Source: Ottowia thiooxydans DSM 14619 (lineage in GTDB: Bacteria > Pseudomonadota > Gammaproteobacteria > Burkholderiales > Burkholderiaceae_C). Taken from it: DNA of 64,000 nucleotides. The notes under the pieces were generated by a model. It made no database searches and was not told the origin of the DNA. It saw only the letters and a program-made list of their open reading frames with translations. Below are positions 35,468-44,461 of the stretch, one piece after another (within the stretch, counting starts at the first letter, position 1; every line of letters starts with the position of its first letter). The position numbers and the translations under genes were made by a program. Location: positions 1 to 64,000 of the forward strand of contig NZ_KE383945.1 of the NCBI RefSeq assembly GCF_000422885.1, given 5' to 3'.

Positions 35468-36103
35468 ATGACCTATTCCGTCAAGGAGATCTTTTATACC
35501 CTGCAGGGCGAAGGTGGGAACGCTGGCAGAGCCGCCGTATTCTGCAGATTCGCAGGGTGCAACCTGTGGTCCGGTCGTGAGGCCGACCGCGATACCGCCC
35601 AGTGCACCTTTTGCGACACTGACTTTGTGGGCACTGACGGCTCCGGAGGAGGGAAATTCGCCACGGCCGCGGCGCTGGCGACCGCCATCGCAGGCTTTTG
35701 GCCAGCCACTGCAGCAGGCAAGCGACTGGTGGTTCTGACCGGCGGAGAACCGCTGCTGCAGGTAGATTCGGCTTTGATTGCCGCGCTACACAGCTTTGAT
35801 TTCGAGATTTCAGTGGAAACCAATGGCACGGTGGAAGCGCCTGAAGGTCTTGACTGGGTGTGTGTCAGCCCCAAGGCGAACACTGAACTCAAAGTGCGCG
35901 AGGGGCGTGAACTGAAAGTGGTGGTGCCGCAAGCTGGCCTGGATCTCGATGCGTTGGTCGAGCTCCCTTTTGACCGCCACCTCCTGCAACCCATGGATGG
36001 CCCCTTGCTGAAGCAAAACACTCAGTGGGCGATTGAATATTGCATGCGAGACCCTCGCTGGCGACTCAGCGTACAAACACACAAGATGGTTGGAATTCGA
36101 TGA
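35468..36103 (+). CDS. queE: 7-carboxy-7-deazaguanine synthase (radical SAM)
   Basis: QueE converts 6-carboxytetrahydropterin to 7-carboxy-7-deazaguanine in queuosine synthesis. The 211-residue protein carries its three cluster Cys at C31, C46 and C49: CNLWSGREADRDTAQCTFC, a CX14CX2C spacing instead of CX3CX2C. This expanded spacing is established for the Burkholderia multivorans enzyme, so it is normal for the order. LTGGEPLLQ (SAM-binding GGE) and SVETNGT follow. It overlaps queD by an ATGA junction. Confidence 0.95.
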   Translation: MTYSVKEIFYTLQGEGGNAGRAAVFCRFAGCNLWSGREADRDTAQCTFCDTDFVGTDGSGGGKFATAAALATAIAGFWPATAAGKRLVVLTGGEPLLQVDSALIAALHSFDFEISVETNGTVEAPEGLDWVCVSPKANTELKVREGRELKVVVPQAGLDLDALVELPFDRHLLQPMDGPLLKQNTQWAIEYCMRDPRWRLSVQTHKMVGIR

Positions 36104-36462
36104 GGTTTGAACTGAGCCAGAAGTTCTTTTTCGACGCAGCCCACACGCTTCGTCGAGAGATTGAGGCCGAGCCCAGCCGGCGAATCCACGGCCATACCTA
36201 CCAGGTTGAGGTGGGGATTGTGGGTACTAAAAACGAGGCCACTGGCATGGTGTTCGATCTCGGCTTCCTGCGCCGAGACATCGCCGTTCTTCGCGACGAA
36301 CTGGATCACCGTATGCTGGACGAGGTGATTGGGTTGGGAACGCCAACGCTTGAGAATATCTGCCTGTATATCTCTCAGCGGCTTCAAAGCTCCGCAAGCC
36401 TGCAATATGTGAAGGTTTGGCGTGAGTCCATCGGCGACTCCTGCACCTTGCGATTGAGTTAG
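36100..36462 (+). CDS. queD: 6-carboxytetrahydropterin synthase-like protein, catalytic Cys replaced
   Basis: A 120-residue PTPS/QueD-fold protein. The zinc ligands are visible: His15 in FDAAH and His30/His32 in RRIHGHTY. In E. coli QueD the catalytic Cys sits four residues before HGH; here that position is Ser26 (SRRIHGH). LDHRMLDEV and VWRESIGDSCTL match the later Asp/His and Glu motifs. The ATG at 36100 overlaps the queE stop, and an internal longer frame starting at 36040 is rejected. The partner gene supports a QueD role, but the chemistry with Ser is unclear. The substrate could differ. Confidence 0.88.
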   Translation: MRFELSQKFFFDAAHTLRREIEAEPSRRIHGHTYQVEVGIVGTKNEATGMVFDLGFLRRDIAVLRDELDHRMLDEVIGLGTPTLENICLYISQRLQSSASLQYVKVWRESIGDSCTLRLS

Positions 36463-36473
36463 TCGCTGGAAGG

Positions 36474-36500
36474 CTCTGCGGAATGATTTCCGCAGAGTTT
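36474..36500. terminator. hairpin between queD and dsbA
   Basis: A 10-base-pair perfect stem, CTCTGCGGAA at 36474-36483 and TTCCGCAGAG at 36488-36497, has a four-base loop and is followed by TTT. It lies between convergent queD and dsbA and could end both transcripts. Confidence 0.7.
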
Positions 36501-36530
36501 GGAAGCACCTTGGCCTCAGCGGCCCTGGCT

Positions 36531-37151
36531 TCAGGCCGTCTTGATCAGTTGGTTGGTCACCTGGAGCATGCGCTCAAAGCCACCTGCCATGGAGCCATCG
36601 GTGTAGTAGCGACCGGCGATGCCCAGAGCTGGCGTGCCTTCGACTTTGTAGGCTTCCTGTAGCTGCACAGCACGGCGGACCTTGCTGGCAACGCCGAAGG
36701 ATTTGTAGGCTTGCTCAAACTTGGCGCGGTCCACGCCCTGCTCTGCGATCCAGGGAAAGAGCACGTCTGGTTTGTCCAGGCGTTTACGCTGAACTTGCAG
36801 GGCCTCAAACACTTTGCCATGCACCTTGTCTACCGCGCCAACGGCCTCCAGGGCGTAATAGATTCGTTGCAGTGGTTCGAAGCTGCTTTGGAAACCCACG
36901 TGCTCCAGACGCACCACGACGTTTTTCGGTGCGGTTTTCTTCCAGGCATTGAACACTGGCTCGAAGTGCATGCAGTGCACGCACCCGTAGGAAAAGAATT
37001 CGATCACCTCGACCTGACCAGCCGGCACATCAACCGGAGCCTTCTGGCTGAGTTCCACGTAGCCCTTGTTGCTTTGCGCATAAGCTGGCAAAGCCAAAAA
37101 CCCAGGGAGCGCCGCCACTGTGGCGCCAAGGGCAAATTCACGACGTTTCAT
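36531..37151 (-). CDS. dsbA: thiol:disulfide interchange protein DsbA
   Basis: Periplasmic oxidant that introduces disulfides into exported proteins and is recycled by DsbB. The 206-residue product has a signal peptide (MKRREFALGATVAAL, AYAQ cleavage near residue 25), the active site FFSYGCVHC (C57 and C60) and the cis-Pro region VEGTPALGI. The CVHC dipeptide differs from the CPHC of E. coli, which should affect redox potential. The ATG at 37151 follows GGAG; a longer start at 37172 would not improve the signal. It stands after the SPOR gene in the order argS, SPOR protein, dsbA. Confidence 0.95.
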   Translation of the reverse strand: MKRREFALGATVAALPGFLALPAYAQSNKGYVELSQKAPVDVPAGQVEVIEFFSYGCVHCMHFEPVFNAWKKTAPKNVVVRLEHVGFQSSFEPLQRIYYALEAVGAVDKVHGKVFEALQVQRKRLDKPDVLFPWIAEQGVDRAKFEQAYKSFGVASKVRRAVQLQEAYKVEGTPALGIAGRYYTDGSMAGGFERMLQVTNQLIKTA

Positions 37152-37992
37152 AGAAAGAAGCTCCATTTTCAACAGGCTGTCAGAGCCAGTTAGGGACCCG
37201 GGAGTTCCGTAACTGGCTTGTTCAGGCGAGATTATTGATGTTTTTTGGATGGCTCGTGCGTTTGGTCCCCTTCCGAAAGGACTGTGAACCTAGCTGAACC
37301 GTGCAGCGCGATACCCCCCGCCCCTGGTCAGACCTGGCGAAGTGGAGCCCGCGCGCGGGCCCGCCACTTTGAATCGCGATGTGACATCTGCCAAGGCATG
37401 ATGCAAATTTTGATGCAAATGCATTAAGCCCCCGCTGTCGCGTGCCTCAGAGCCTTGGGAGGAAGGCTAGAAATGGCGCGAGAGAGGTCAATAGTCCCCA
37501 GAGAGAAGCCACATGCCACTCTTGTTCACTAAGCATCCTGATCAAATGGTGACGCTGCTGACCCTCACCCCAGCCCTCTCCCGCCTGCGGGAGAGGGAGT
37601 AAAACCCCAGCGAAGCTCTAATGGGCGCGGAGCAGGCTTTTCCTGTGTGACGAGGGGCTTGGAACAACGCTGGGTCCGACGGTGACGCCGCTGGCCCTCA
37701 CCCCTACCCTCTCCCGCCTGCGGGAGAGGGGGCAAAACCTCAGCGAAGCTCTAATGGCCGCGGAGCAGGCTTTTCCTGTGTGACGAGGGGCTTGCAACAA
37801 CGCTGGGTCTGACGGTGACGCCGCTGGCCCTCACCCCTACCCTCTCCCGCCTGCGGGAGAGGGGGTAAAACCTCAGCGAAGCTCTAATGGCCGCGGAGCA
37901 GGCCATACGGGGCCACCGCGGAGCTGGCTTTGCCAGGCCGCCAGTGGCGTCCCCCTCAGGGGGATGGCGCGTAAGCGCCTCAGGGGGAGCCT
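37152..37992. repeat. gene-free region with tandem 133-bp repeat
   Basis: The 841 bases hold no gene. The right half has 2.7 tandem copies of a 133-base unit at 37548-37680, 37681-37813 and 37814-37904. Each unit contains a hairpin of CCCTCTCCCGC and its complement (37574-37597, 37707-37730, 37840-37863). Near 37185-37217 an unrelated dyad, GCCAGTTA and TAACTGGC, flanks 17 bases. A direct repeat GATGCAAAT is seen near 37400-37424. Between 37930 and 37992 comes a CCCCCTCAGGGGG hairpin pair that may terminate the SPOR gene transcript. Confidence 0.9.
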
Positions 37993-38874
37993 CTACTTCT
38001 GCACCCTGACCAACGCAGAATCAAACCCATTGCCGTCCAGGCGTTCCTTCACTCGGTCGGCAGCGTCCTTGTTCTGGAAGGGGCCTACGCGTACTCGGTA
38101 GACGGTGCGTCCGGCCTGCTCGCGCTCGGTCACCCGTGATTCGACACCCATCAAGGACAGTCTTGCACGCTGAGCCTCCGCATCATCGCCATTGCGGAAA
38201 GCGCCGGCCTGCACGAAGTAGGAGAAAGGATCCACGGCTGTGGATGAGTTGCCTGCGCGAGCAGCCGCCAGGTCACCCAAAGGGTCCGCTGAAGGAGGTT
38301 TGGCCGCAGCAGGTGCACGGGAGGCTGGTGCAGTTGCCGGTGTGCGGGCGACTGTGGCAGACGCCGCGGCTGCTGGCTTTTCTGCGGTGCGCTCAGTCCG
38401 GGAAGGTGGTTTGACTTCAGCGGGCGCCGGGACCGCCACGGCAGGAGGGGCGATCTGAGGCGAAGGGATGACCTGCGGAGCAGGCTCAGAGGCTACCGTG
38501 CCGCTGACCGCGGGCGCTGGTTGACGGCCGGTATTGCGGCCGCGCAGTGCGCTGTTGGGATCCCAGTCCTTGTTTTTCTCCGCTTCTGCGGCGTCTTGGC
38601 CGCTGGTACGCGAGGAGCCCTTGTTGACGAAGGGCACGGGCACCTTGGCCACATAGATAGCTACACCCAGCGCCACCGCCAAGCCCACCATGACGCCAAG
38701 AATGACGCCCAGGAACGTGCCCCCGGACTGAGAACGACCCCGAGAGGCACGCAAGCGATAGAACGACGAAAGTGGCATACGGGGCAAGAGAGCGCCGCCA
38801 AGGTCCGGGGCGCGCTCAGTGCGCGACAGCCCTGGTGTGGCTTGCTCCGCAGCTTCCTGTTTAAGTGGGTTCAT
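37993..38874 (-). CDS. SPOR-domain cell division protein (FtsN/DedD type)
   Basis: A 293-residue bitopic membrane protein. A cytosolic N-terminal segment (about 1-50) precedes one membrane helix, FLGVILGVMVGLAVALGVAIY (about residues 54-75; quoted in part). A long Pro/Ala-rich periplasmic linker leads to the C-terminal SPOR domain (about 218-292: YFVQAGAFRNGDDAEAQRAR, YRVRVGPFQNKDAADR), which binds denuded septal peptidoglycan. The gene follows argS by 15 bases. FtsN-like function is inferred from architecture and synteny. Confidence 0.88.
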   Translation of the reverse strand: MNPLKQEAAEQATPGLSRTERAPDLGGALLPRMPLSSFYRLRASRGRSQSGGTFLGVILGVMVGLAVALGVAIYVAKVPVPFVNKGSSRTSGQDAAEAEKNKDWDPNSALRGRNTGRQPAPAVSGTVASEPAPQVIPSPQIAPPAVAVPAPAEVKPPSRTERTAEKPAAAASATVARTPATAPASRAPAAAKPPSADPLGDLAAARAGNSSTAVDPFSYFVQAGAFRNGDDAEAQRARLSLMGVESRVTEREQAGRTVYRVRVGPFQNKDAADRVKERLDGNGFDSALVRVQK

Positions 38875-38889
38875 GTCGCTGATAACCGT

Positions 38890-40563
38890 TTACATCTTGG
38901 TGGGGGCAGACACGCCCAGCACCGACAGGCCATTGTGCAACACCTGGGCAGTGGCGGCGACCAGGGCAAGCCGGGCTTTTTTCACGGACTCATCATCCAC
39001 CAGAATCCGCTCCGCGTCGTAGTAGCTGTGGTAACTGGCTGCCAATTCGCGCAAATAGAAGGTGATGTCGTGTGGGGCGAAGTCCTGGGCAGCGGCGACC
39101 AGTACATCCGGGTACTTGGCGAGTTGCAGCATCAAGGCCTGAGCGGCAGGGGTGTCCAGTGGGGACAAATCTGCATCCAGCAAACTGCTCACATCGCTGC
39201 CCCAGGCGCCCAGTACCGAGCAGATGCGCGCATGGGCATATTGCACGTAGTAGACGGGGTTGTCGTTGTTCTTGGCAACGGCGAGATCAATATCGAAGGT
39301 GTATTCAGTGTCTGGCTTGCGCGAGAGAAGGAAAAAACGCACGGCATCGGCGCTTGTCCATTCGATCAGGTCACGCAGGGTGACATAGCTGCCCGCGCGC
39401 TTGCTGATCTTCACTTCCTGCCCACCCTTGACCACGCGCACCATGGTGTGCAGCACGTAATCGGGGTAGCCCACGGGGATACCGACACCGGCCGCCTGCA
39501 GGCCGGCGCGCACGCGGGCAATGGTGCCGTGGTGGTCAGTACCCTGAATATTGACAACCTTGTGATAGCCGCGCTCCCACTTCGTGATGTGATAGGCCAC
39601 ATCTGGCACGAAATAGGTGTAGCCGCCATCAGTCTTGCGCATGACGCGGTCTTTGTCATCACCGTAGTCTGTGGTTTTAAGCCACAGCGCGCCGTCTAGT
39701 TCGTAGGTCTTGCCGGCTTCGATCAGGCGCTTGACTGTGGCCTCCACGCGCCCGCTGGAATAGAGGCTCGACTCCAGGTAGTACTCATCGAACTTGAGGC
39801 GAAATGCCTGCAGATCCTTGTCCTGCTCGTGGCGAAGATAGGCGACGGCAAACTGACGAATGCTGTCGCGGTCGTCTACGTTGCCGCTGGCGGTAAAGCT
39901 GCGGTCATCGGCTTGTACGGTTTTTCCGGCGAGGAAATCAGTGGCGATTTCGGCGATGTAATCACCGTTGTAAGCCGCCTCTGGCCACTCTGCATCGCCT
40001 GGTTTGAAGCCGCGTGCCCGCAGCTGCACCGAATTGGCCAGCGTTTCGATCTGCACACCAGCGTCGTTGTAATAAAACTCGCGATGTACGCGCAGGCCCT
40101 GGGTTTCCAGCAGATTACAGATGGCATCGCCCAACGCGGCCTGCCGGCCATGGCCCACATGCAGCGGACCCGTGGGGTTGGCGGACACAAATTCCACCAG
40201 CACTTGCGCCTGGCCTTCCGGCTTGGAGCCGTATTGCGCCTGCTCCTGCATCACTTGGCGCACCACCTGCTGCTTGGCTGCAGGCGTGAGGCGCAGGTTC
40301 AGAAACCCCGGGCCCGCGATCTCGATGGCGGACACCCAGCGCGCGAATGCCGGCGTGGCTTCCAGCGCTGCCTTGAGCTGCTCGCCCAACGCACGCGGAT
40401 TCATTTTCAGGGGTTTGGCCAGTTGCATGGCCGAGTTGCAGGCAAAATCGCCATGTGCGGCCTGCTTGGGAGATTCGAACGCAGCTTGCGCGCCCGCTCC
40501 CGGGACCAGTTTTTCAAGCTCTACCGCTAATGCGGCGAGCAATTCGTTCTTGACGGATGACAT
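38890..40563 (-). CDS. argS: arginyl-tRNA synthetase
   Basis: ArgRS charges tRNA-Arg. The 557-residue class I enzyme has the N-terminal additional tRNA-binding domain, a HIGH-type motif [14 protein letters not shown] after SANPTGPL (near residues 120-140), and the ATP-binding domain continuing to [20 protein letters not shown] with KMSK-like KISKR. The C-terminal anticodon-binding domain ends [10 protein letters not shown]. It is monocistronic at its 5' end, with copy C of the inverted-repeat element beyond. Confidence 0.97.
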   Translation of the reverse strand: MSSVKNELLAALAVELEKLVPGAGAQAAFESPKQAAHGDFACNSAMQLAKPLKMNPRALGEQLKAALEATPAFARWVSAIEIAGPGFLNLRLTPAAKQQVVRQVMQEQAQYGSKPEGQAQVLVEFVSANPTGPLHVGHGRQAALGDAICNLLETQGLRVHREFYYNDAGVQIETLANSVQLRARGFKPGDAEWPEAAYNGDYIAEIATDFLAGKTVQADDRSFTASGNVDDRDSIRQFAVAYLRHEQDKDLQAFRLKFDEYYLESSLYSSGRVEATVKRLIEAGKTYELDGALWLKTTDYGDDKDRVMRKTDGGYTYFVPDVAYHITKWERGYHKVVNIQGTDHHGTIARVRAGLQAAGVGIPVGYPDYVLHTMVRVVKGGQEVKISKRAGSYVTLRDLIEWTSADAVRFFLLSRKPDTEYTFDIDLAVAKNNDNPVYYVQYAHARICSVLGAWGSDVSSLLDADLSPLDTPAAQALMLQLAKYPDVLVAAAQDFAPHDITFYLRELAASYHSYYDAERILVDDESVKKARLALVAATAQVLHNGLSVLGVSAPTKM

Positions 40564-40596
40564 CGGCTGATTTTACCGGTGGCATCGGGCATGATC

Positions 40597-40779
40597 CTAG
40601 GAGGCTGTCGGATTTGGAGCGCCAGAAGCGAAAATGGGTCCCAGTAAGGACAGTTTTCTGCGATAAGCCGCCCCTTGGATTCGCAGGCCGATAGTCGGCT
40701 ATGGGTCAAGAAGCCGAAGAAAAATGGACCGCTGCGGCCCATTTGCGGCCGGCGACTTCCAATTGCGACAGCCCCCTAA
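40597..40779. repeat. inverted-repeat element, longer copy C
   Basis: The left end CTAGGAGGCTGTCGGATTTG (40597-40618 with the following bases) and right end at 40758-40779 (TCCAATTGCGACAGCCCCCT and two bases) are diverged versions of the copy B arms. The centre includes GGACCGCTGCGGCCCATTTG, which is the complement of a copy B centre segment, so this copy lies in the opposite orientation and is about 90 bases longer. It abuts the GT2 start at 40782. Confidence 0.8.
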
Positions 40780-40781
40780 CT

Positions 40782-41762
40782 ATGAGCGATAGACACCAAA
40801 GTACACCCAGTATTTCCTGCGTCATGCCGGCCTACAACGAGGCCGGCGGCTTGGCCGCGGTCGCCGAGCGGGTGTTGGCAGCGCTGAAGGCGCTGTCCCC
40901 TCAGGTGGAAATCATCATCGTGAATGACGGCAGCCGGGATGACACCAGCGCCATCGCGCGGCGCCTGTGTGCAGAGCACCCGCAACTGCGGCTCCTGGAT
41001 TTGTCCCGGAATTTCGGAAAGGAAGCGGCGCTGACGGCAGGGCTTGAGGCTGCATCAGGAGATGTGGTCATCCTGATGGATGCAGATGGTCAGCATCCGG
41101 TGAGCTTATTTCCCGACATGCTGGAAAAATGGAGACAAGGCAGCGACGTGGTTTACGCGGTGCGGCGTTCACGTGAGGACCAATCAGGTATCCACAAGCG
41201 TTTGGCGAACCTCTTTTACTCGCTCGTCAACTTTGGCAATCAGGTCAAGATTCCAGCCGGTGCCGGCGATTTCCGCCTGCTGGATAGGCAGGTGGTGCGC
41301 GCACTGAATTCTTTGCCTGAGCGCCATCGGTTCATGAAGGGGCTCTACGCCTGGGTGGGCTTTCCCTCCATCGCCATTGACTACTTGCCGCTGGAGCGAG
41401 AGGGTGGTCAAAGCAATTTCCGGCTACGGGGTGCCCTACGCCTGGGTGTGACAGGGCTGCTGGCGTTTTCATCTGCTCCGCTTCGCGCGGTGGGCTTTCT
41501 AGGCCTGCTGCTGTCAATGTTGTCGCTGGGCTACGGCGCCTGGGTAGTGATTGAATATTTCTGGCTGGGTATCAGCGTGCCTGGCTATGCGACTCTGGTG
41601 GTCGGCATGATGCTGCTGAGCGGCGTTCAATTGACAGCCATTGGCTTGCTGGCCGAATACGTGGCGCGCATCTACGATGAAGTCAAACAACGCCCGAACT
41701 ACCTGGTGGCGGCAAGGATCGGCCAAGGTCTGAGCGGAGAAAAAGCGCAGACTGATAAATGA
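40782..41762 (+). CDS. family 2 glycosyltransferase, ArnC/DPM1-like
   Basis: A 326-residue polyprenyl-phosphate glycosyltransferase. The GT-A catalytic part shows MPAYNEAGG, VNDGSRDDTS, LMDADGQHPVSL (DXD-like), and GAGDFRLLDRQVV. Two C-terminal membrane helices follow (about residues 225-245 and 262-285). It should add a sugar to undecaprenyl phosphate at the inner face of the membrane. It lies convergent with a YdjC-type deacetylase gene and an ArnT-like gene, forming a lipid A modification-like set. The start at 40782 sits two bases after repeat copy C; no strong ribosome site is seen. Confidence 0.9.
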   Translation: MSDRHQSTPSISCVMPAYNEAGGLAAVAERVLAALKALSPQVEIIIVNDGSRDDTSAIARRLCAEHPQLRLLDLSRNFGKEAALTAGLEAASGDVVILMDADGQHPVSLFPDMLEKWRQGSDVVYAVRRSREDQSGIHKRLANLFYSLVNFGNQVKIPAGAGDFRLLDRQVVRALNSLPERHRFMKGLYAWVGFPSIAIDYLPLEREGGQSNFRLRGALRLGVTGLLAFSSAPLRAVGFLGLLLSMLSLGYGAWVVIEYFWLGISVPGYATLVVGMMLLSGVQLTAIGLLAEYVARIYDEVKQRPNYLVAARIGQGLSGEKAQTDK

Positions 41763-41806
41763 CAAGGCTCACCACATTGGAAGCCTGGTCGCGCTAGAAC
41801 GGGTTC

Positions 41807-42727
41807 TTAGAAAACCTCAGAACCCCGAGTCAGCCGTATACCTGCCACCTGCAGCTGATCGGCAAAAGCCGGACTCGCCAGAAACTCTAATTCGCGTACC
41901 CGGGCCGGGCCGATCTCATCGCCAGGCTCGGCCTCTGTGGAAGGGTGGCACATCAATACAGCGCCATCGGGGGCTTCGGCCAACCATTGAGCCATGTGAC
42001 GCGCATATAACCCAGCCTTGGCGTCAAATCCGTAGATGCCAGAAAGCGCCTGGCTCACGGGCACCCCCGCACGGCCAGAGGCGGCGGTCAGCGCGTTGGC
42101 TCCCAGGGCGGAGATGATCTTGCTCTTGAGGCCGAGCCGCTGCCCAGCCGGCCGCGACACTCGAAGCCAGGGTGATTGCGCGCCGTAGCGACGAGCCAGC
42201 ACTTCTATCAAAGCCTGCCGGATACCGGCGAATTGCTGCACGTGTTGATGGCCATCGATATGGTCGGGCGGCGCTGCCCAGGCAGCCTCGAAGGCGTCAA
42301 GCTGCCGTTCGATCTCACCCTGCGCCGCCCTCTTATCGAAGCCGCCCAGCAGCGCGCGGCGCATCGCCGCCCCCAATGCCATGCCATGGCCTGCGGTTTG
42401 CGCGAAAGCGCTGGTCCAGTCAAGGTGCAGGCCGACATCGAGCGAGCCCCGCAGCTCAGCCAAGCGCCGCGCATCTTCCGGCCAACGTGGAGCCAGCACC
42501 ATGGCACTGGTTGCGTTGAGAACGCGCTGGCGACCTAGCTGGATCACGGCATCCGACACGCCGGCACTCATGCCGTAGTCATCTGCGCACAGCACAATGC
42601 GCTTTTCAACTTCCAAGGGTCGGCCTGAGACGGCGTGCACAAGTCCCTCGTGCCCGCCTTGACCGCGCGATTCATTCACACTCTCTGACTCCATAGCGGC
42701 GCCACTCATTGCCGGATCACGGATCAC
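41807..42727 (-). CDS. ChbG/HpnK (YdjC) family carbohydrate deacetylase
   Basis: A 306-residue metal-dependent deacetylase that removes N-acetyl from an amino sugar. ADDYGMS near residue 48 carries the metal Asp pair, then GLHLDWTSAF and HIDGHQHVQQF, the HXXXH-type zinc ligands. Several starts are possible; the GTG at 42727 overlaps the preceding stop as GTGA and the ATG at 42709 is a close alternative. In Francisella and Bordetella, YdjC-family NaxD/LgmC-type proteins deacetylate undecaprenyl-linked GalNAc or GlcNAc before transfer to lipid A. The pairing with an ArnT-like gene fits that role. Confidence 0.9.
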   Translation of the reverse strand: MIRDPAMSGAAMESESVNESRGQGGHEGLVHAVSGRPLEVEKRIVLCADDYGMSAGVSDAVIQLGRQRVLNATSAMVLAPRWPEDARRLAELRGSLDVGLHLDWTSAFAQTAGHGMALGAAMRRALLGGFDKRAAQGEIERQLDAFEAAWAAPPDHIDGHQHVQQFAGIRQALIEVLARRYGAQSPWLRVSRPAGQRLGLKSKIISALGANALTAASGRAGVPVSQALSGIYGFDAKAGLYARHMAQWLAEAPDGAVLMCHPSTEAEPGDEIGPARVRELEFLASPAFADQLQVAGIRLTRGSEVF

Positions 42728-44316
42728 TGGGGAGGGTCTTCATGAAGGGGGCGTACGTCCTTGGCCTCCAAGCGTGCCAGAGGTGAAACACCCACCCGCC
42801 ATGCCCAACCGCGCCCAATCCAGTGTCCGCCTTCGGGGAGTGTGTGCGCCGGAAAGACTTCAACAATGCGCGGGCTCCGCAAATCCTCGGGCGATAGCCA
42901 GGGGCTGGTGCTGGGGTCGCCGTTGATCATGACCTTCGGGCGCTCCGGCAGGCGCAGGGCCAAGGCCCCGGCGATGGCGGATCTACCAGCGATGACGTCG
43001 ATCGGCCCACCCAACACCGGGTGTGCCTGCTGAGCCAGACGGTCTGCCAGAGCTTGAGAAGGGAAATGCTGCCAATGGTGGGTTTTATAGCTCCGCAGCC
43101 CCTGGGGCGATGTGGCCCAGAACTGCAAGAGGACCACGGCCTGAATTACGCCGAACGCCACCCAGGCCGCTCGCAATGCAGCAGATGTGCCCAGGGATTT
43201 CACGGTTTCGGGTGCCAGAGCAAGAGCGGCTGGCAGCGTCCAGAGGGCGAATGCCGTACCCCAATGCATTTGCAGGTCAACGCCCAGGCCCAACCCCAGC
43301 AGCAGCATGAAAAGAAGCGGAAAAAGACCCCACAGCCACCAGAATTCGCGCCAGTAAGCCGGTGGCGCTGGGACGGATTGGCTGGGTGAACTCAGCTCCT
43401 GATCTCCGCTGGCTGAGCTACCCAAAGATTCGCCCTGCTTTTTCATCATCCGACGGGCGGACCAACCCAGCGCGGAGGCCAGCACGATCCACGCCGGCAA
43501 CGAGCGATTAAGCAACCAGTCGAGCGCCCACACCAGGGACGCCGCCATTCGCTTGGCCGGCGACAGGCTGACGCCGAGCGAGCTCTCTTCCGCGTAGCGC
43601 AGTGGTGCCCATTCGTGATGAATCAACCACATGAGATGCGGCAGGAAGATGGCTCCGGCAATCAGCGCCGCCAGAACCAAGCCCCAGCGATGCACAGGTT
43701 CACGCCACCAGCGCATGCGCAGCCACCACAAGCCAATGCAGATGCCGGCCAGGGCCATCTGGTATTTCACCAGCATGCCCATCCCCATGGCCACCCCAAT
43801 GGCCACCCAGCCGAGCCAGCTGGCGCGCTGGGTCAGCCGCCAGGTCATGAGAACGCACACCGCAATGGCCGGCATCATGACCACGTTGTGGTTGTAGTAA
43901 TAAAGCCGCTGGTTATAGAAGGTGATGCACAGCGATGCCAGCAGCAATATGGTGGCGATGCGCGGGCCGTGCACCTGCCGCAATAAATGCCAAAAAATGG
44001 CGTGAGCGCCCAGAATGCAGCTCGCACCCAGCACATAGGTGAGCGCTGGCCCCTGTGGCACGAGCAGAGAGGCCGCCGCCAATAGCCAGGTGGGCAGTGG
44101 TGGGTGCTTGAAATACCCCCACTCAAGCGAGCTGATCCACACCAATTGCTCGATGTTGTCGATGGGCGGGGTAAGGGCACACCACGCCAACAGCAGCAGC
44201 CAGCCAGCCGCAAAGGCGCCTAGCAGCAAAGGCAGGCGAAACTCATTCAGAACCAGCGCTTCTCCGCCAATGGGGGCCAGGCCCTTACTGGCGCCAGAAA
44301 CCATTATTTTCGACAT
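42724..44316 (-). CDS. ArnT-like family 39 glycosyltransferase
   Basis: A 530-residue polytopic inner-membrane glycosyltransferase of the PMT/ArnT type. The first periplasmic loop (EQLVWISSLEWGYFKHPPLP, with the conserved acidic and HPP residues) is typical. About eleven membrane segments follow and the C-terminal periplasmic domain (about residues 420-530) is soluble. These enzymes transfer a sugar from undecaprenyl phosphate to lipid A phosphate at the periplasmic face. The gene sits upstream of, and overlaps with, the deacetylase gene. It resembles lipid A glycosyltransferases, while the donor sugar is inferred. Confidence 0.87.
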   Translation of the reverse strand: MSKIMVSGASKGLAPIGGEALVLNEFRLPLLLGAFAAGWLLLLAWCALTPPIDNIEQLVWISSLEWGYFKHPPLPTWLLAAASLLVPQGPALTYVLGASCILGAHAIFWHLLRQVHGPRIATILLLASLCITFYNQRLYYYNHNVVMMPAIAVCVLMTWRLTQRASWLGWVAIGVAMGMGMLVKYQMALAGICIGLWWLRMRWWREPVHRWGLVLAALIAGAIFLPHLMWLIHHEWAPLRYAEESSLGVSLSPAKRMAASLVWALDWLLNRSLPAWIVLASALGWSARRMMKKQGESLGSSASGDQELSSPSQSVPAPPAYWREFWWLWGLFPLLFMLLLGLGLGVDLQMHWGTAFALWTLPAALALAPETVKSLGTSAALRAAWVAFGVIQAVVLLQFWATSPQGLRSYKTHHWQHFPSQALADRLAQQAHPVLGGPIDVIAGRSAIAGALALRLPERPKVMINGDPSTSPWLSPEDLRSPRIVEVFPAHTLPEGGHWIGRGWAWRVGVSPLARLEAKDVRPLHEDPPQ

Positions 44317-44461
44317 TCAGCAACTTTACACATATTCACGTAAATGACGGATTGTGCCAAGCTCGGGTCGACACGGGAAGGCCTATACCCCTTTAGTTGT
44401 CAGGCGAACGGTTTCCAGGCCCGAAAGGCGCTGATATGAAAAAACGAGAGAAGCGCTTGGG

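Noticed and set aside
35468-36103. QueE as defective because of wide CX14CX2C spacing
   Set aside because: This spacing is established for the Burkholderia multivorans enzyme.
38521-39699. 392-codon open frame antisense to the SPOR gene and argS
   Set aside because: It lies opposite two well-supported genes and has no recognisable domain.
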